A stretch of DNA of 64,000 nt from Tumebacillus avium (GTDB taxonomy: Bacteria > Bacillota > Bacilli > Tumebacillales > Tumebacillaceae): assembly GCF_002162355.1 (NCBI RefSeq), contig NZ_CP021434.1:4146001-4210000 (forward strand), given 5' to 3'. This document shows positions 1 through 8,601 of this stretch, one piece after another (position 1 is the stretch's first letter; each line of letters opens with the position of its first letter). The translations under genes were made by a program, and so were the position numbers. A model generated the notes under the pieces. It was not told where the DNA came from, made no database searches, and was given only the letters and a program-made list of their open reading frames with translations.

Positions 1-225
1 CAAAAAGTTCATCGTGCTCAGCTCTGGCACAGTCGCCTGCTCCGGGTCGAACAGCCGGAAAATGCGGCGGCGGACCTCATCCGAAAACGGCACCGTCTCA
101 AAATGCACAACGCTCACAGCAAGCTCCGGCGGCGCGCCTGTGATCTCCACGACCGCAACATCGATGCCGTCCACCGAAGTGCCGGACATCAAGCCGACAC
201 AGGTCAGCTTTTCAAATGTGGTCAT
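1..225 (-). CDS. anmK: Anhydro-N-acetylmuramic acid kinase, N-terminal part (cut by window edge)
   Basis: The first 75 residues are visible and contain GLMSGTSVDGIDVAVV, the signature ATP-binding segment of AnmK. The enzyme phosphorylates and opens 1,6-anhydro-MurNAc to MurNAc-6-phosphate, a cytoplasmic step of peptidoglycan recycling. Its ATG overlaps the nagZ stop codon (ATGA), so it is translationally coupled and is the last visible gene of the recycling operon. Its product is the substrate of MurQ, encoded two genes upstream. The C-terminal part lies outside the window. Confidence 0.93.
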   Translation of the reverse strand, partial: MTTFEKLTCVGLMSGTSVDGIDVAVVEITGAPPELAVSVVHFETVPFSDEVRRRIFRLFDPEQATVPELSTMNFL

Positions 226-1880
226 CGCCCTTCCCCCCGGTTCTGCGCTTGATGCCCGCGCGGTGCGATGTCCGGGATGGTCACCGGCAGCCGTCCGCGC
301 AATTCACGCTTGCCGAGGATCGCTTCAACAGCGATCTCCAGCGCGGCCGGGGTAAATTCGTACGCCGCGATGTGCGTCGCCACCTCTGGAAACACCGCCA
401 GATCATACGGTGTGCGCATCGAGATCACCACCAGCGGGATGCCCGCGCGGTTAAGTCTGCTCACAAGTTCCGCCTGCCCCGGCGCCAGTTGCGCGTTCAT
501 CGTGCCCACGATCACTGCCGCACAGCCGTCCAGACTCTCCAGCACCTGCACGATGTCCGCTGCGGTCGGCGGATTGTTTACTTCCAGGCAACGCGTGTTC
601 CCATGCGACGCTTCCACCGCCCGCTGCAGCGGGTTGATCAGATACCGTTCGTCCTCAACAAGCGAGGTCAGCGTGTTTTTCAGGCACACCACCGCGATCG
701 TCTCTTCTGCCCCCACGGTGAGCGGGAGCAGCCCGGCTTCATTTTTCGTCAAGGTCACAGCTGCTTCCATCGCTTCACGGGCCAGGCGTTCATGCTCCGG
801 CCCGCCGACAAGCGTATCGGGCTCCGGGTCTTGCTGCTCAAACCACGGCGTGATCTGCTCCCAGCTCAAGTATTTCTCCTTCAGCTTGAGAATGCGCCTG
901 ACCGCGTCATGAAGCCGCTGAAGCGGCGTGTCGCCCGCTTCGATTCCAGCCGCCATCCGCTCGATCGCGCCGAGCTGCCACTCGTAGGTGTGCGAGATGA
1001 ACGACAGGTCGATGCCCGCTTGAAAGGCGCGGTATGTACCTTCCACCGTGCCGGGGCTGTCGGCGATCGCCTTCATCTCCATGCAGTCGGTGGTGATCAC
1101 GCCGTCAAATCCCAGCTCGCCGCGCAACAGGTCGGTGACGACGCGACGGGACAAGGTCGCCGGCAGCGCCGGGTCCGGCTCGATCTCCGGGAAGCAGACG
1201 TGCGCGATCATCATCGAGTCAACGCCTTCTGCAATCGCTTTCACAAAGGGAACCAACTCTACCTGTTCCAAGCGCTCCCGGCGATGCGGAATCATCGGCA
1301 ACGTCAGATGCGAGTCTTTACTGGTATCGCCATGGCCTGGGAAATGCTTGCCGCAGGTGGCGACGCCCGCTTCCTGGAATCCGTGGATCGCCGCCGTGCC
1401 GCATTCCGCGACAAACTGCGGGTCTTCCCCGTAGGAGCGCACCCCGATCACCGGGTTGTGCGGGTTGTTGTTCACATCGAGCACCGGCGCCAAGTTGAAG
1501 TTGATCCCCAGCGCTTTTAATTCGCGCCCGGTCGCTTTTGCCGTTGCTTGGACCAGTCGGGTGTCCCCGGTTGCCCCCAGCGCCATGTTGCCCGGCAAGA
1601 GCGTCGTGCCTGCTCCGAGGCGGCGCACGATGCCGTTTTCCTGGTCGATCGAGATCAGGAGCGGATGCTCATGTCCGGCCTCATAGGCGATCTTTTGCAG
1701 AGCGACGGTCAGTCGCAGCACATCTTTTGGCTCCGCAATGTTGCGGGCGAACAGAATGACGCCGCCGACATGATGGTCGCGGATCAGCGTGGTGATCTCA
1801 GGCGTTGGTTCCGTACCGTGAAACCCGAACATCATCGTCTGCCCGATCTTCTGACGCAGCGAACGTTGTTTTTCTGCCAC
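222..1880 (-). CDS. nagZ: Beta-N-acetylhexosaminidase, glycoside hydrolase family 3 (NagZ type)
   Basis: A 552-residue GH3 enzyme that removes GlcNAc from muropeptide fragments. Near residues 177-196 it has KHFPGHGDTSKDSH, the loop carrying the catalytic His/Asp dyad of NagZ enzymes, and TTDCMEMKAI further on carries the nucleophilic Asp. It is longer than the single-domain proteobacterial enzyme and has the extra C-terminal domain typical of Bacillus NagZ. Unlike the B. subtilis enzyme it shows no signal peptide, so a cytoplasmic location is likely. The start is GTG with GGAGGGGAGTC just upstream. It lies 12 bp after murQ and overlaps anmK by 4 bp. Confidence 0.93.
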   Translation of the reverse strand: MAEKQRSLRQKIGQTMMFGFHGTEPTPEITTLIRDHHVGGVILFARNIAEPKDVLRLTVALQKIAYEAGHEHPLLISIDQENGIVRRLGAGTTLLPGNMALGATGDTRLVQATAKATGRELKALGINFNLAPVLDVNNNPHNPVIGVRSYGEDPQFVAECGTAAIHGFQEAGVATCGKHFPGHGDTSKDSHLTLPMIPHRRERLEQVELVPFVKAIAEGVDSMMIAHVCFPEIEPDPALPATLSRRVVTDLLRGELGFDGVITTDCMEMKAIADSPGTVEGTYRAFQAGIDLSFISHTYEWQLGAIERMAAGIEAGDTPLQRLHDAVRRILKLKEKYLSWEQITPWFEQQDPEPDTLVGGPEHERLAREAMEAAVTLTKNEAGLLPLTVGAEETIAVVCLKNTLTSLVEDERYLINPLQRAVEASHGNTRCLEVNNPPTAADIVQVLESLDGCAAVIVGTMNAQLAPGQAELVSRLNRAGIPLVVISMRTPYDLAVFPEVATHIAAYEFTPAALEIAVEAILGKRELRGRLPVTIPDIAPRGHQAQNRGEGR

Positions 1881-1892
1881 GCGACTCCCCTC

Positions 1893-2789
1893 CTATCCTT
1901 CGATGGCCCGGCGGACAAAACCGCCGACAGCTTGCAAACGCGCTTCCGCTTCCTGCGGCCCAAGACCTGTTTTCAGCATCACCAGCGCCACTTTGGCGCG
2001 GTTATCCGCCATTTTCAACGCTTCGGCCGCCTTGTCGTAGTCCACTTCGGCCGCCATCGTCAAAATCCGGGTCGCGCGGTCAACCAGTTTGATGTTGGTC
2101 GGCTTCACGTCGATCATCAGGTTTTGATAGACTTTGCCGTTCAGTACCATGCTCGCCGTGCTCAGCATGTTCAGCACCATCTTCTGTGCGGTGCCCGCTT
2201 TGAGCCGGGTCGAACCCATCAGCACTTCCGGGCCGGTCATCACTTCGATCGCCACGTCGGCCAGCTTGGAGATCTCCGCCGGCGCGTTGCAGGACATGGC
2301 GATCGTCGCCGCGCCGATCTCGCGGGCGTAGTTCAAAGCGCCTGCGACGTACGGCGTGCGGCCACTGGCGGAGATCCCGACCACCACATCGAGCAGGGTC
2401 AAGTTCACCTTCTGCAGATCTTGCGCTCCGGCGTCCGCATCGTCCTCTGCGCCTTCCAAGGCATTGACCAGCGCGGAGTCGCCGCCTGCGATCAGGCCTT
2501 GGACAAGCGTTGCGTCGGTGCCAAACGTCGGCGGGCATTCGGACGCATCCAGGATGCCGAGCCGGCCGCTCGTGCCGGCTCCGATGTAGAAGAGTCGTCC
2601 GCCTTTGGCAAGCGCTGCAGCGATCGCTTCCACCGCCTGCCCGATCTGCGGCAAAGCTTGCTGCACCGCAAGGGCTACCGTCTGATCTTCACGGTTGATC
2701 AGCGTAACGATTTCCAGCGGGCTCATCCGGTCAAGGTTGGCGGACTGCTCGTTAGTCTGTTCAGTGCTTAATTTCGAAATTGATTCCAT
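1893..2789 (-). CDS. murQ: N-acetylmuramic acid 6-phosphate etherase
   Basis: A 298-residue SIS-fold lyase that cleaves the lactyl ether of MurNAc-6-phosphate to give GlcNAc-6-phosphate and D-lactate. The N-terminal half has the family's FYIGAGTSGRLGILDASECPP block (sugar-phosphate loop), followed by LIAGGDSALVNALEGAEDD and GISASGRTPYV; the C-terminal helices are typical of MurQ. Length is normal for the family. It sits between the amino-sugar kinase gene and nagZ in the recycling operon, so MurNAc can be phosphorylated and immediately converted into the GlcNAc-6-phosphate pool. Confidence 0.96.
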   Translation of the reverse strand: MESISKLSTEQTNEQSANLDRMSPLEIVTLINREDQTVALAVQQALPQIGQAVEAIAAALAKGGRLFYIGAGTSGRLGILDASECPPTFGTDATLVQGLIAGGDSALVNALEGAEDDADAGAQDLQKVNLTLLDVVVGISASGRTPYVAGALNYAREIGAATIAMSCNAPAEISKLADVAIEVMTGPEVLMGSTRLKAGTAQKMVLNMLSTASMVLNGKVYQNLMIDVKPTNIKLVDRATRILTMAAEVDYDKAAEALKMADNRAKVALVMLKTGLGPQEAEARLQAVGGFVRRAIEG

Positions 2790-2814
2790 AGGACAGGGTC
2801 ATCCCTTCTCTGCC

Positions 2815-3777
2815 TTACTTGATCTCGGACAGCGTCTGCTCCCAGTGGTCGCCGGGAGCAGCGCCGGCCTGCTTGTGTGCCAGAATGACTGCGCCGACTG
2901 CGGGCGGCTTCTCGCTGCGCACCACATCGGCCCGTCCTGAGAGACGGCCTTCCACCATGCCGATCAGCGGGCTTCCTGCATGGAACAGCCCGCCGGTCAG
3001 CACGACCGGCACCCGCGCTTTGACAAACGACATGCGGGTCAGCATCGTCCGCACTAATTCAGCAAGTTCGTCGGCCGCACGACTCAGCAAGGTCAAACTC
3101 ACCTCATCGCCTTCCCGGGCTGCTTCAAACACAAACCAGGTCACCGCCGCGATCTGCTCGCGGGAAAAATCGTTGGAGTAGACCAGCGGAATCAAAGCGG
3201 TCGGGTCTTGGAGCTGGTAGTACGCGAGGATCTTGCCGGTCAACAGCGTTTGCGGCCCGCGGCCGTCAAAGCTCCTCAAAACGGCGGAGTACGCGTCCCG
3301 GCCGATGTCATAGCCGCTGCCTTCGTCACCGATCAGATAACCCCAGCCGCCGACGCGGCATTGCTCGCCGCGATCATTGATGCCAAAAGCGATCGAACCG
3401 GTGCCGCCGATCAGCACGATTCCTTCCGTCTCGCCGGAACCGCTGACCAGCGCGGGCAGCGTGTCATTTTCAACGCCCACAGCAGCGCCGGGCCACTGTG
3501 TCGAAATCCATTCGCTCATCTTTCTTCGCTCTTCCGGACGGTCCACTCCTGCCAATCCGAAAAAAAGACTGCTAATCCAAGTGTTGGCAGGAAGCGAAGC
3601 GCGAATTTGTTCAAACAGGTCTCCCAAAACCGTCTGGGCACGTTCCCATCCGAAATGGTTGACATTGCTGCCTTCGGTCACGATGTCGGCGATCTTTTCG
3701 CCCGTTTCGGAAACGACGACAGCACGGGTTTTCGTCCCGCCGCCATCCACTCCTAAAAACGCTTTCCTAGCGCTCAA
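2815..3777 (-). CDS. BadF/BadG-type amino-sugar kinase (MurNAc/GlcNAc kinase)
   Basis: A 320-residue ASKHA-fold kinase with FLGVDGGGTKTRAVVV (phosphate-1 loop) at the N terminus, LIGGTGSIAFGIN (phosphate-2) and GGWGYLIGDEGSG in the middle, and an adenosine loop VVLTGGLFHAGSPL near residue 262. This matches GlcNAc kinases and the clostridial MurK that phosphorylates both MurNAc and GlcNAc. Lying 11 bp downstream of the GntR gene and upstream of murQ, it probably makes MurNAc-6-phosphate for MurQ, replacing the MurP phosphotransferase route of B. subtilis. The start appears to be TTG with AGGTG upstream. Substrate choice between MurNAc and GlcNAc cannot be read from sequence alone. Confidence 0.85.
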   Translation of the reverse strand: MSARKAFLGVDGGGTKTRAVVVSETGEKIADIVTEGSNVNHFGWERAQTVLGDLFEQIRASLPANTWISSLFFGLAGVDRPEERRKMSEWISTQWPGAAVGVENDTLPALVSGSGETEGIVLIGGTGSIAFGINDRGEQCRVGGWGYLIGDEGSGYDIGRDAYSAVLRSFDGRGPQTLLTGKILAYYQLQDPTALIPLVYSNDFSREQIAAVTWFVFEAAREGDEVSLTLLSRAADELAELVRTMLTRMSFVKARVPVVLTGGLFHAGSPLIGMVEGRLSGRADVVRSEKPPAVGAVILAHKQAGAAPGDHWEQTLSEIK

Positions 3778-3787
3778 CAGTCAACAC

Positions 3788-4513
3788 CTACCGATGGAGT
3801 TCTACTTGAAGTTTATAACGGTCGCCCCGGTACACCGAGCTGACATATTCAAACGGCTGTTCGTCCCCGTCAAACGTCACGCGCTCGATCAACAGCACCG
3901 GCGACTTGACGGAGATGCCAAGCGCTTCCGAATTGGAGCGGTCGGACAGCCCAACCTCGATCACTTGTCTGGCAAATTTGATCTGCAGGCCATGCTTTTC
4001 CTCCAGCAAGGTGTACAGCGAGACCGAATGCAAATCTTCCTGCTCAAGTTCCGGGAACCGGGCCAGAGGCAAATGCGACACCTCAAAAGCCATCGGCTTG
4101 GAATCGGCCAAACGGACGCGCTCCAGCACCAGCACCTGACGATTCTGGCCGAGGTTGAGCGCCGCCGCGACACTCTGCGCCGCTTCCTCCGTATAGATCG
4201 CGAGAATGCGCGAGTCGGGCTTCATCCCGCGGCTGCGCATATCTTCGCTAAACGAGGTCAAGCGCAAGAGCGGCTGGTCGATCTTCGGCTCGGCGACAAA
4301 CGTCCCCTTGCCCTGCTCCCGTACCAGCAAGCCTTCTTTGACCATCTCGCCCAGCGCCTGGCGCACCGTCATCCGGGAGATCCCATAGCGGTCGCTCAGT
4401 TCGCGTTCCGACGGCATCAAAGCGCCCGGCTGCAGCTCTCCTTCGCGGATCGTCTGTGTCAGCCGTTCCTTGAGCTGATAATACAGCGGAATCGGAATAT
4501 TCTTGTTTAACAT
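3788..4513 (-). CDS. GntR/HutC-family transcriptional regulator (NagR/YvoA-like)
   Basis: A 241-residue repressor with an N-terminal winged helix (residues 8-70; RYGISRMTVRQALGEMVKEG is the recognition region) and a C-terminal UTRA effector domain ending in VSSVYRGDRYKLQVEL. This is the layout of NagR/YvoA and DasR, which bind phosphorylated amino sugars. It is first in the operon with the kinase, murQ, nagZ and anmK. A 16-bp imperfect palindrome resembling the YvoA/DasR operator lies 24 bp upstream of its ATG, which suggests autoregulation. A related perfect palindrome precedes the SpoIID-like gene. Confidence 0.88.
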   Translation of the reverse strand: MLNKNIPIPLYYQLKERLTQTIREGELQPGALMPSERELSDRYGISRMTVRQALGEMVKEGLLVREQGKGTFVAEPKIDQPLLRLTSFSEDMRSRGMKPDSRILAIYTEEAAQSVAAALNLGQNRQVLVLERVRLADSKPMAFEVSHLPLARFPELEQEDLHSVSLYTLLEEKHGLQIKFARQVIEVGLSDRSNSEALGISVKSPVLLIERVTFDGDEQPFEYVSSVYRGDRYKLQVELHR

Positions 4514-4536
4514 GGCATCACTTCACCTAACCTATG

Positions 4537-4552
4537 GAGGTCTATACCACCT
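4537..4552. promoter_or_regulatory. Putative GntR (dre-like) operator of the recycling operon
   Basis: On the minus strand the 16-mer GGTGGTATAGACCTCC lies 24 bp upstream of the GntR start. It matches the GTGGT-N-TA-N-ACC core of YvoA/NagR and DasR operators and overlaps a possible TATAGA -10 element. Regulation is inferred from this match and from the adjacent GntR gene. Confidence 0.6.
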
Positions 4553-4609
4553 TATATATTCGAAAAGTCCGTTTCTTTTCCTTCTCTTTTTCGACAGGTT
4601 CCAAAAAAT

Positions 4610-6118
4610 TTACTGTTTCTGCAAGGACAAGTCCACAAACGTCAAGATTTCTTCGCCGATCTTGTACGGCTCCCCTTTGAGCTTGTTCAGTTCTGCCTGT
4701 GTTTGTTTGGTCAGTTTGGCCCGCTCTGCAGACCCGGGCGCCGCCGCCAGCATCTGCAAGGTCAACAAGCCCAGTTCCCCTTCGCGGCTCAGCTTCATCA
4801 GCCACGGGTCGATCTCTTTGAGCAGCTGTTTGTTGGTCGTGCTCTGCATCAGCGCGCCGCGCAGGCCTTTCAGTTCCTCAAACTCTTTTTTCAGACGCGC
4901 TTCGTCCTCGATATCGACCAGCGCCTTAAACTTCGGATTCCACACGTCCTCTTCGAACATCGAACGGCGGGAGTAATCGGCAAACTTGTTGAACAGCCCT
5001 CCGTCCGCCACGCCTTGGAGCTGGGATAGGCCTTCGACATACGCTTTCTCCGGGTCATACGCAGCCGGACTTTGCAGATATTTCGAGATCGAATACAAAG
5101 CCGGCTTCGACGATTCCGGCTGCACCATCGGGTTGGCGAGCAGACCGGAGACATGCTTATGCAAGTCTTCAGAACGCGCCTCCAGAGGGCCGAAAAAGAG
5201 CTGCGGCTCATTTGCGATCGCATAGGTAAAATCGTTAACCGGATAGTTATCCCAGATCAACGGCTTGCGTCCGAGCAACTGCGCAACTTTGTCGGCGTCG
5301 GCCGAGTCGATTTTTTTGGAAAGAATCTCCGGGCCGGTCCAGATCACCTGGATCGACGGATCGAGCTGTTCACGCAGCGTCTGCCAATAGGGATCGTCCT
5401 TGACCCCCCAGTAGCGCGTCGGGGCAAACCACAGCTCGAAGCCGGGGTCCTTTTTCTTCCCTTCGGCCAGCAGGTTGTTGGCCAGCTGCATGTGCGCTTC
5501 CGCATAGTTGGTGCCGTAGATGCCTTTGTCTTTGTCCTTCAGCTCTTCCTGCACATCGTCAAAAGACAGCATGAGCGTCTTCACGCCCATCTCTTGCAGC
5601 TGCGCGATCTTGGCGGACAAGCGTTTGCGGTCTTCCTCGGAGGAGAACAGGATCGCTTTTTCATACATCTCGGTTGTGGTTGGCTTGTTCGGCAGCGCCA
5701 GCGGGATGCCCGGCGAGATCGAATAGACAAAACGCAGTCGCCCCGCCTCCGCCTTTTGAATCAACTCGCGCATCTTCCCCGCCTGCTGCTCCGGGTATGG
5801 CAACGCCCAGTCAACGCGCTGGTACGGATCGTCTTTCGGCGCGTAGACGTATGTATTGTAAAGGTTGCGCGACATAAACTCGAACATCGCAAGCCGCTGC
5901 TCATGCGTCCAAGGCGCACCGTAAAACCCTTCGATCACGCCGCGAATGGCGAACGACTCTGCTGTTTGCTGCTCTTTTTGCTGCTGTTGTAACGGTTCGG
6001 CCGTCGCTTGTTTCGGGTGCTGCACCGCTTGCTGCTCCGGAGGCTGTGAAAAATAAAGCACTCCGCCTGCACCAAGCACTGCCGCAAATACGCCGGCCCA
6101 GATCACCGTTCGTTTCAT
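4610..6118 (-). CDS. Membrane-anchored GH84 beta-N-acetylglucosaminidase
   Basis: About 502 residues. An N-terminal hydrophobic segment (VIWAGVFAAVLGAGGVLYF) serves as signal or anchor, followed by a Gln-rich linker. The catalytic domain begins with GVIEGFYGAPWTHEQR, diagnostic of GH84 (hyaluronidase/O-GlcNAcase family), and contains LSFDDVQEELKDKD with the adjacent catalytic Asp pair. Exported GH84 enzymes remove terminal beta-GlcNAc from glycans. Its place directly upstream of the murein-sugar recycling operon suggests that it frees GlcNAc from wall fragments outside the cell. I chose the ATG at 6118, preceded by AAGGAG, rather than longer in-frame options. It is separated from the GntR gene by 96 bp, so cotranscription is possible. 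Confidence 0.88.
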   Translation of the reverse strand: MKRTVIWAGVFAAVLGAGGVLYFSQPPEQQAVQHPKQATAEPLQQQQKEQQTAESFAIRGVIEGFYGAPWTHEQRLAMFEFMSRNLYNTYVYAPKDDPYQRVDWALPYPEQQAGKMRELIQKAEAGRLRFVYSISPGIPLALPNKPTTTEMYEKAILFSSEEDRKRLSAKIAQLQEMGVKTLMLSFDDVQEELKDKDKGIYGTNYAEAHMQLANNLLAEGKKKDPGFELWFAPTRYWGVKDDPYWQTLREQLDPSIQVIWTGPEILSKKIDSADADKVAQLLGRKPLIWDNYPVNDFTYAIANEPQLFFGPLEARSEDLHKHVSGLLANPMVQPESSKPALYSISKYLQSPAAYDPEKAYVEGLSQLQGVADGGLFNKFADYSRRSMFEEDVWNPKFKALVDIEDEARLKKEFEELKGLRGALMQSTTNKQLLKEIDPWLMKLSREGELGLLTLQMLAAAPGSAERAKLTKQTQAELNKLKGEPYKIGEEILTFVDLSLQKQ

Positions 6119-6189
6119 CCAATCGACTCCTTCCCCATTTCCACCCAATTTTCCAATATCATTTCTACCTTAACAAGAAACATTCAAAA

Positions 6190-6223
6190 GCACCACCCAA
6201 AATTCGGGTGGTGCCTGTTTTTT
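6190..6223. terminator. Intrinsic terminator between SpoIID-like gene and GH84 gene
   Basis: GCACCACCC and GGGTGGTGC form a 9-bp stem. The plus-strand side is followed by a T6 run; the minus-strand side has only TTTTG. It most likely ends the SpoIID-like transcript. Confidence 0.65.
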
Positions 6224-6253
6224 CTGAATCTTTTTGCGGTTTTTTTCTTGCGC

Positions 6254-8200
6254 TTAGTACGCCTGCACCAGTTCCATGCCGTTGTAGTACGCGTTGAGAA
6301 TCTGGTCGTACGACCAGCCGGACAGACCCAGCATCGAAGCGCCGTATTGGCTCATGCCGACGCCGTGGCCGTTGCCGCCGCCGAAGAAAGTGACAGACGA
6401 AACGGTGCCGTTTGCATCGCGCGCAATGTCAAAGGTCGCAAACGCCGACGGAAGGATCGTGTAATTTTTCAGCGTGTAGCCGAGATCGTATGCGGTCGAG
6501 CCGCCTTTTGCCCGGTACAGCGAGACGTCTTGGCCCAGCGTGAAGGTTTTGCTCGGACGGATCGTAAAGCGGATGTTGTACTCTTTGACGATCTTGTAGG
6601 TGCCGGTCGTGCCTTCGACAACCAGTTCCATCATGTTGCCGCCTTGGCCGCGCTTGGCAACGTACAGGTTTTTCAGCTGGCCGATGCCGGTGGCCGGGAT
6701 CGCTTTTTGGACAAAATTGCCCGCAGCGTCTTTCGTCAAAATGAACGCCGGATCTGCCGCGTAACGGCCGGCGAGGTTTTGGTTGATCGTGTTTTCCAGC
6801 TCCAGCTTGGAGAAGCCGACTTTCCAGCGGAAATAGTAGGACGCAGAATCATAACCGTTTAAGGTCAAGTCCTTATAGAAGGTGTTCAGCGCCGCTTCAT
6901 CTTGGGTGTTGATGTTGTAGATCTTCGAGCTGTCGGTCGGATCATACGTGAAAGAGCGAGCCGACAGATACGGGATCGGAACGCCCGGGTAGATGTTGCC
7001 TGCGTCCGACCACACTTCGTGTTTCGCCGCGCCATAGCCGCCCGAGGTGGAGTAGTAACGAGCATCGACCAGCGTGCCGTTTTCCTCCATGATCATGCCG
7101 GCCGTCGCGTTGACCGCCTGGGTGTGCAGCGGGCTCTCCGCGCTATTGTTGTAAACTTGGCTCAACGTTGAGTCATCGACGTGGAAGCCACGCTTCGCAT
7201 AGCGGTTGGAGAAGTAGTCGCTCATCGCATAGGTGCGGGCGGCGACGCTTTGCGCTTTCAACGCTTCCAGGCCAAACGATGCCGGCATTTCGCTTGGTAC
7301 CACTTGGTACAGGTACTGCTCCATGTTAACTTCGTTGATCAGGTTCAGCTTGCCTGCCGCTGCCGCCGGCGTGATTTCGAACGTGCCGCGGTAGTTCGGG
7401 TTGCCGTATGCGCGCTTAAACGTGGTGATCTGCACCGTCGAAGCGTCGCTGACCGGTTCGACGTACAGACGGCTGGTCGAGGTGTGCAGTTCGACGCCGC
7501 CCACCGTTGCTTTCACCCCGGTCGCCGTTTGCACAAACGTGACCACAGCGTTTGGCGCTACATCAAAGGTCTGGCCGGCTTTCTTGTCGACCACTTTCAG
7601 ACCGTCTCCCGAACGGAAGTCGAGCTGCGTGTGATCAAGCGAAGCAAAGCCGTTGGTCATGATCCCGACACGCATCGTATCGGTCGGCGTGATGCCGTCG
7701 ATGACGATCAGATCGACTTGACCCAGTTCATTAAAGAAAACGTTTACATTCTCCGCCCCGACAAACACGTCGTTCAGCGATTTTTGAACCGACTGACCGT
7801 TCAGCGACTGGTACACTTGGTAGCCGTTCGCCAATTGCACGGTGCCGGACAGTTCCAGGTCCAGCGTTTTGCCGGTCGTGTCTTTGGACATGATCTTTTC
7901 GTTCACGCTCTGCACGGCCACCGTGTCGCGGAAATCGACGATGCGGTCCTGCTGGGCTTTAAACGAAACAAACGAGCCCGGCTGTGCGGCAAACGATTTG
8001 TTGTGCGTGTAGAACGTCTGAACTTTGCCGCCCACGATCATCTGATACGTGACAGCGCTGCCCTCTTCGGTTGCGCTCAGCACGTACGCTTTGGAAATGC
8101 CATCCATCGCTTTGTTGTCGTCCTGTGCCAGGACCGGTGCGCTCATGACGGTCGACAGCGAAAGCGCCACCGCCACGGCGAGACTTGCAAACTTGCGCAT
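6254..8200 (-). CDS. Secreted SpoIID/LytB-domain protein
   Basis: 648 residues with a Sec signal peptide (ASLAVAVALSLSTVMSAPVLA). The SpoIID/LytB domain fills the C-terminal half: VPSEMPASFGLEALKAQSVA followed by ARTYA, and the end GGGNGHGVGMSQYGASML. SpoIID-type proteins are lytic transglycosylases acting on denuded glycan strands, and LytB modifies wall amidases. The protein is about twice the size of SpoIID (around 340 aa) and has a long N-terminal beta-rich region of unknown role, so it is a vegetative or wall-associated relative rather than SpoIID itself. A perfect GntR-type palindrome lies 33 bp upstream of the start, tying it to the sugar-recycling regulator. AAAGGAGGGG precedes the ATG. 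Confidence 0.88.
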   Translation of the reverse strand: MRKFASLAVAVALSLSTVMSAPVLAQDDNKAMDGISKAYVLSATEEGSAVTYQMIVGGKVQTFYTHNKSFAAQPGSFVSFKAQQDRIVDFRDTVAVQSVNEKIMSKDTTGKTLDLELSGTVQLANGYQVYQSLNGQSVQKSLNDVFVGAENVNVFFNELGQVDLIVIDGITPTDTMRVGIMTNGFASLDHTQLDFRSGDGLKVVDKKAGQTFDVAPNAVVTFVQTATGVKATVGGVELHTSTSRLYVEPVSDASTVQITTFKRAYGNPNYRGTFEITPAAAAGKLNLINEVNMEQYLYQVVPSEMPASFGLEALKAQSVAARTYAMSDYFSNRYAKRGFHVDDSTLSQVYNNSAESPLHTQAVNATAGMIMEENGTLVDARYYSTSGGYGAAKHEVWSDAGNIYPGVPIPYLSARSFTYDPTDSSKIYNINTQDEAALNTFYKDLTLNGYDSASYYFRWKVGFSKLELENTINQNLAGRYAADPAFILTKDAAGNFVQKAIPATGIGQLKNLYVAKRGQGGNMMELVVEGTTGTYKIVKEYNIRFTIRPSKTFTLGQDVSLYRAKGGSTAYDLGYTLKNYTILPSAFATFDIARDANGTVSSVTFFGGGNGHGVGMSQYGASMLGLSGWSYDQILNAYYNGMELVQAY

Positions 8201-8232
8201 GAAATACCCCTCCTTTTCTCTCCCACCAACTG

Positions 8233-8246
8233 GTGGTATATACCAC
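8233..8246. promoter_or_regulatory. Putative GntR (dre-like) operator of the SpoIID-like gene
   Basis: GTGGTATATACCAC is a perfect 14-bp palindrome with the same half-site (GTGGTATA) as the site upstream of the GntR gene. It overlaps a TATATA -10 candidate with TTTACA 18-19 bp upstream, so binding would block the promoter. Confidence 0.6.
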
Positions 8247-8302
8247 TTCGCGCCTTTTGCCTGTAAATCCTCTTTGGTTTGATTCTCGTATAAGTAAAAA
8301 AT

Positions 8303-8331
8303 AAAAAAGAGCCCTGCTCTCGCAAGGCTCT
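8303..8331 (-). terminator. Terminator of the 53-aa gene
   Basis: Minus strand AGAGCC / GGCTCT stem followed by TTTTTTATTTTTT, overlapping the stop of the small gene at 8330. Confidence 0.75.
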
Positions 8332-8491
8332 ACGCAGTTTCGCGTCTCGGGCGCCATTGGACGACCCATCCATCGTTGACCGCTTCCGGCTGTCTGGTTT
8401 CGTACCCGAGAGCTTCCAGAATGCCAACGTATTTTTCAACCTGATCGAGCTTAGGCATCGCCATGCTCACAAACCATTCCGCAACATTCAC
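8330..8491 (-). CDS. Small hypothetical protein (53 aa)
   Basis: A GTG-started frame of 53 codons with a strong AAGGAGG nine bases upstream and its own terminator. The product begins VNVAEWFVSM and continues with MPKLDQVEKYVGILEALGYE, an amphipathic helix, then GWVVQWRPRRE. I do not recognise the family. The ribosome binding site, terminator and compact size support a real gene. It lies between the SpoIID-like gene and a non-coding stretch with structured sequence. Confidence 0.6.
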   Translation of the reverse strand: MNVAEWFVSMAMPKLDQVEKYVGILEALGYETRQPEAVNDGWVVQWRPRRETA

Positions 8492-8601
8492 TCTCGAACG
8501 CCTCCTTGACCTTATATGTAAACAAGCACACTCTGCAGAATCAATTGTATTCAAGCTGCCGTTATATGGTTCGAGGCACCCGCCTCGTTTTGTGATGGTT
8601 T

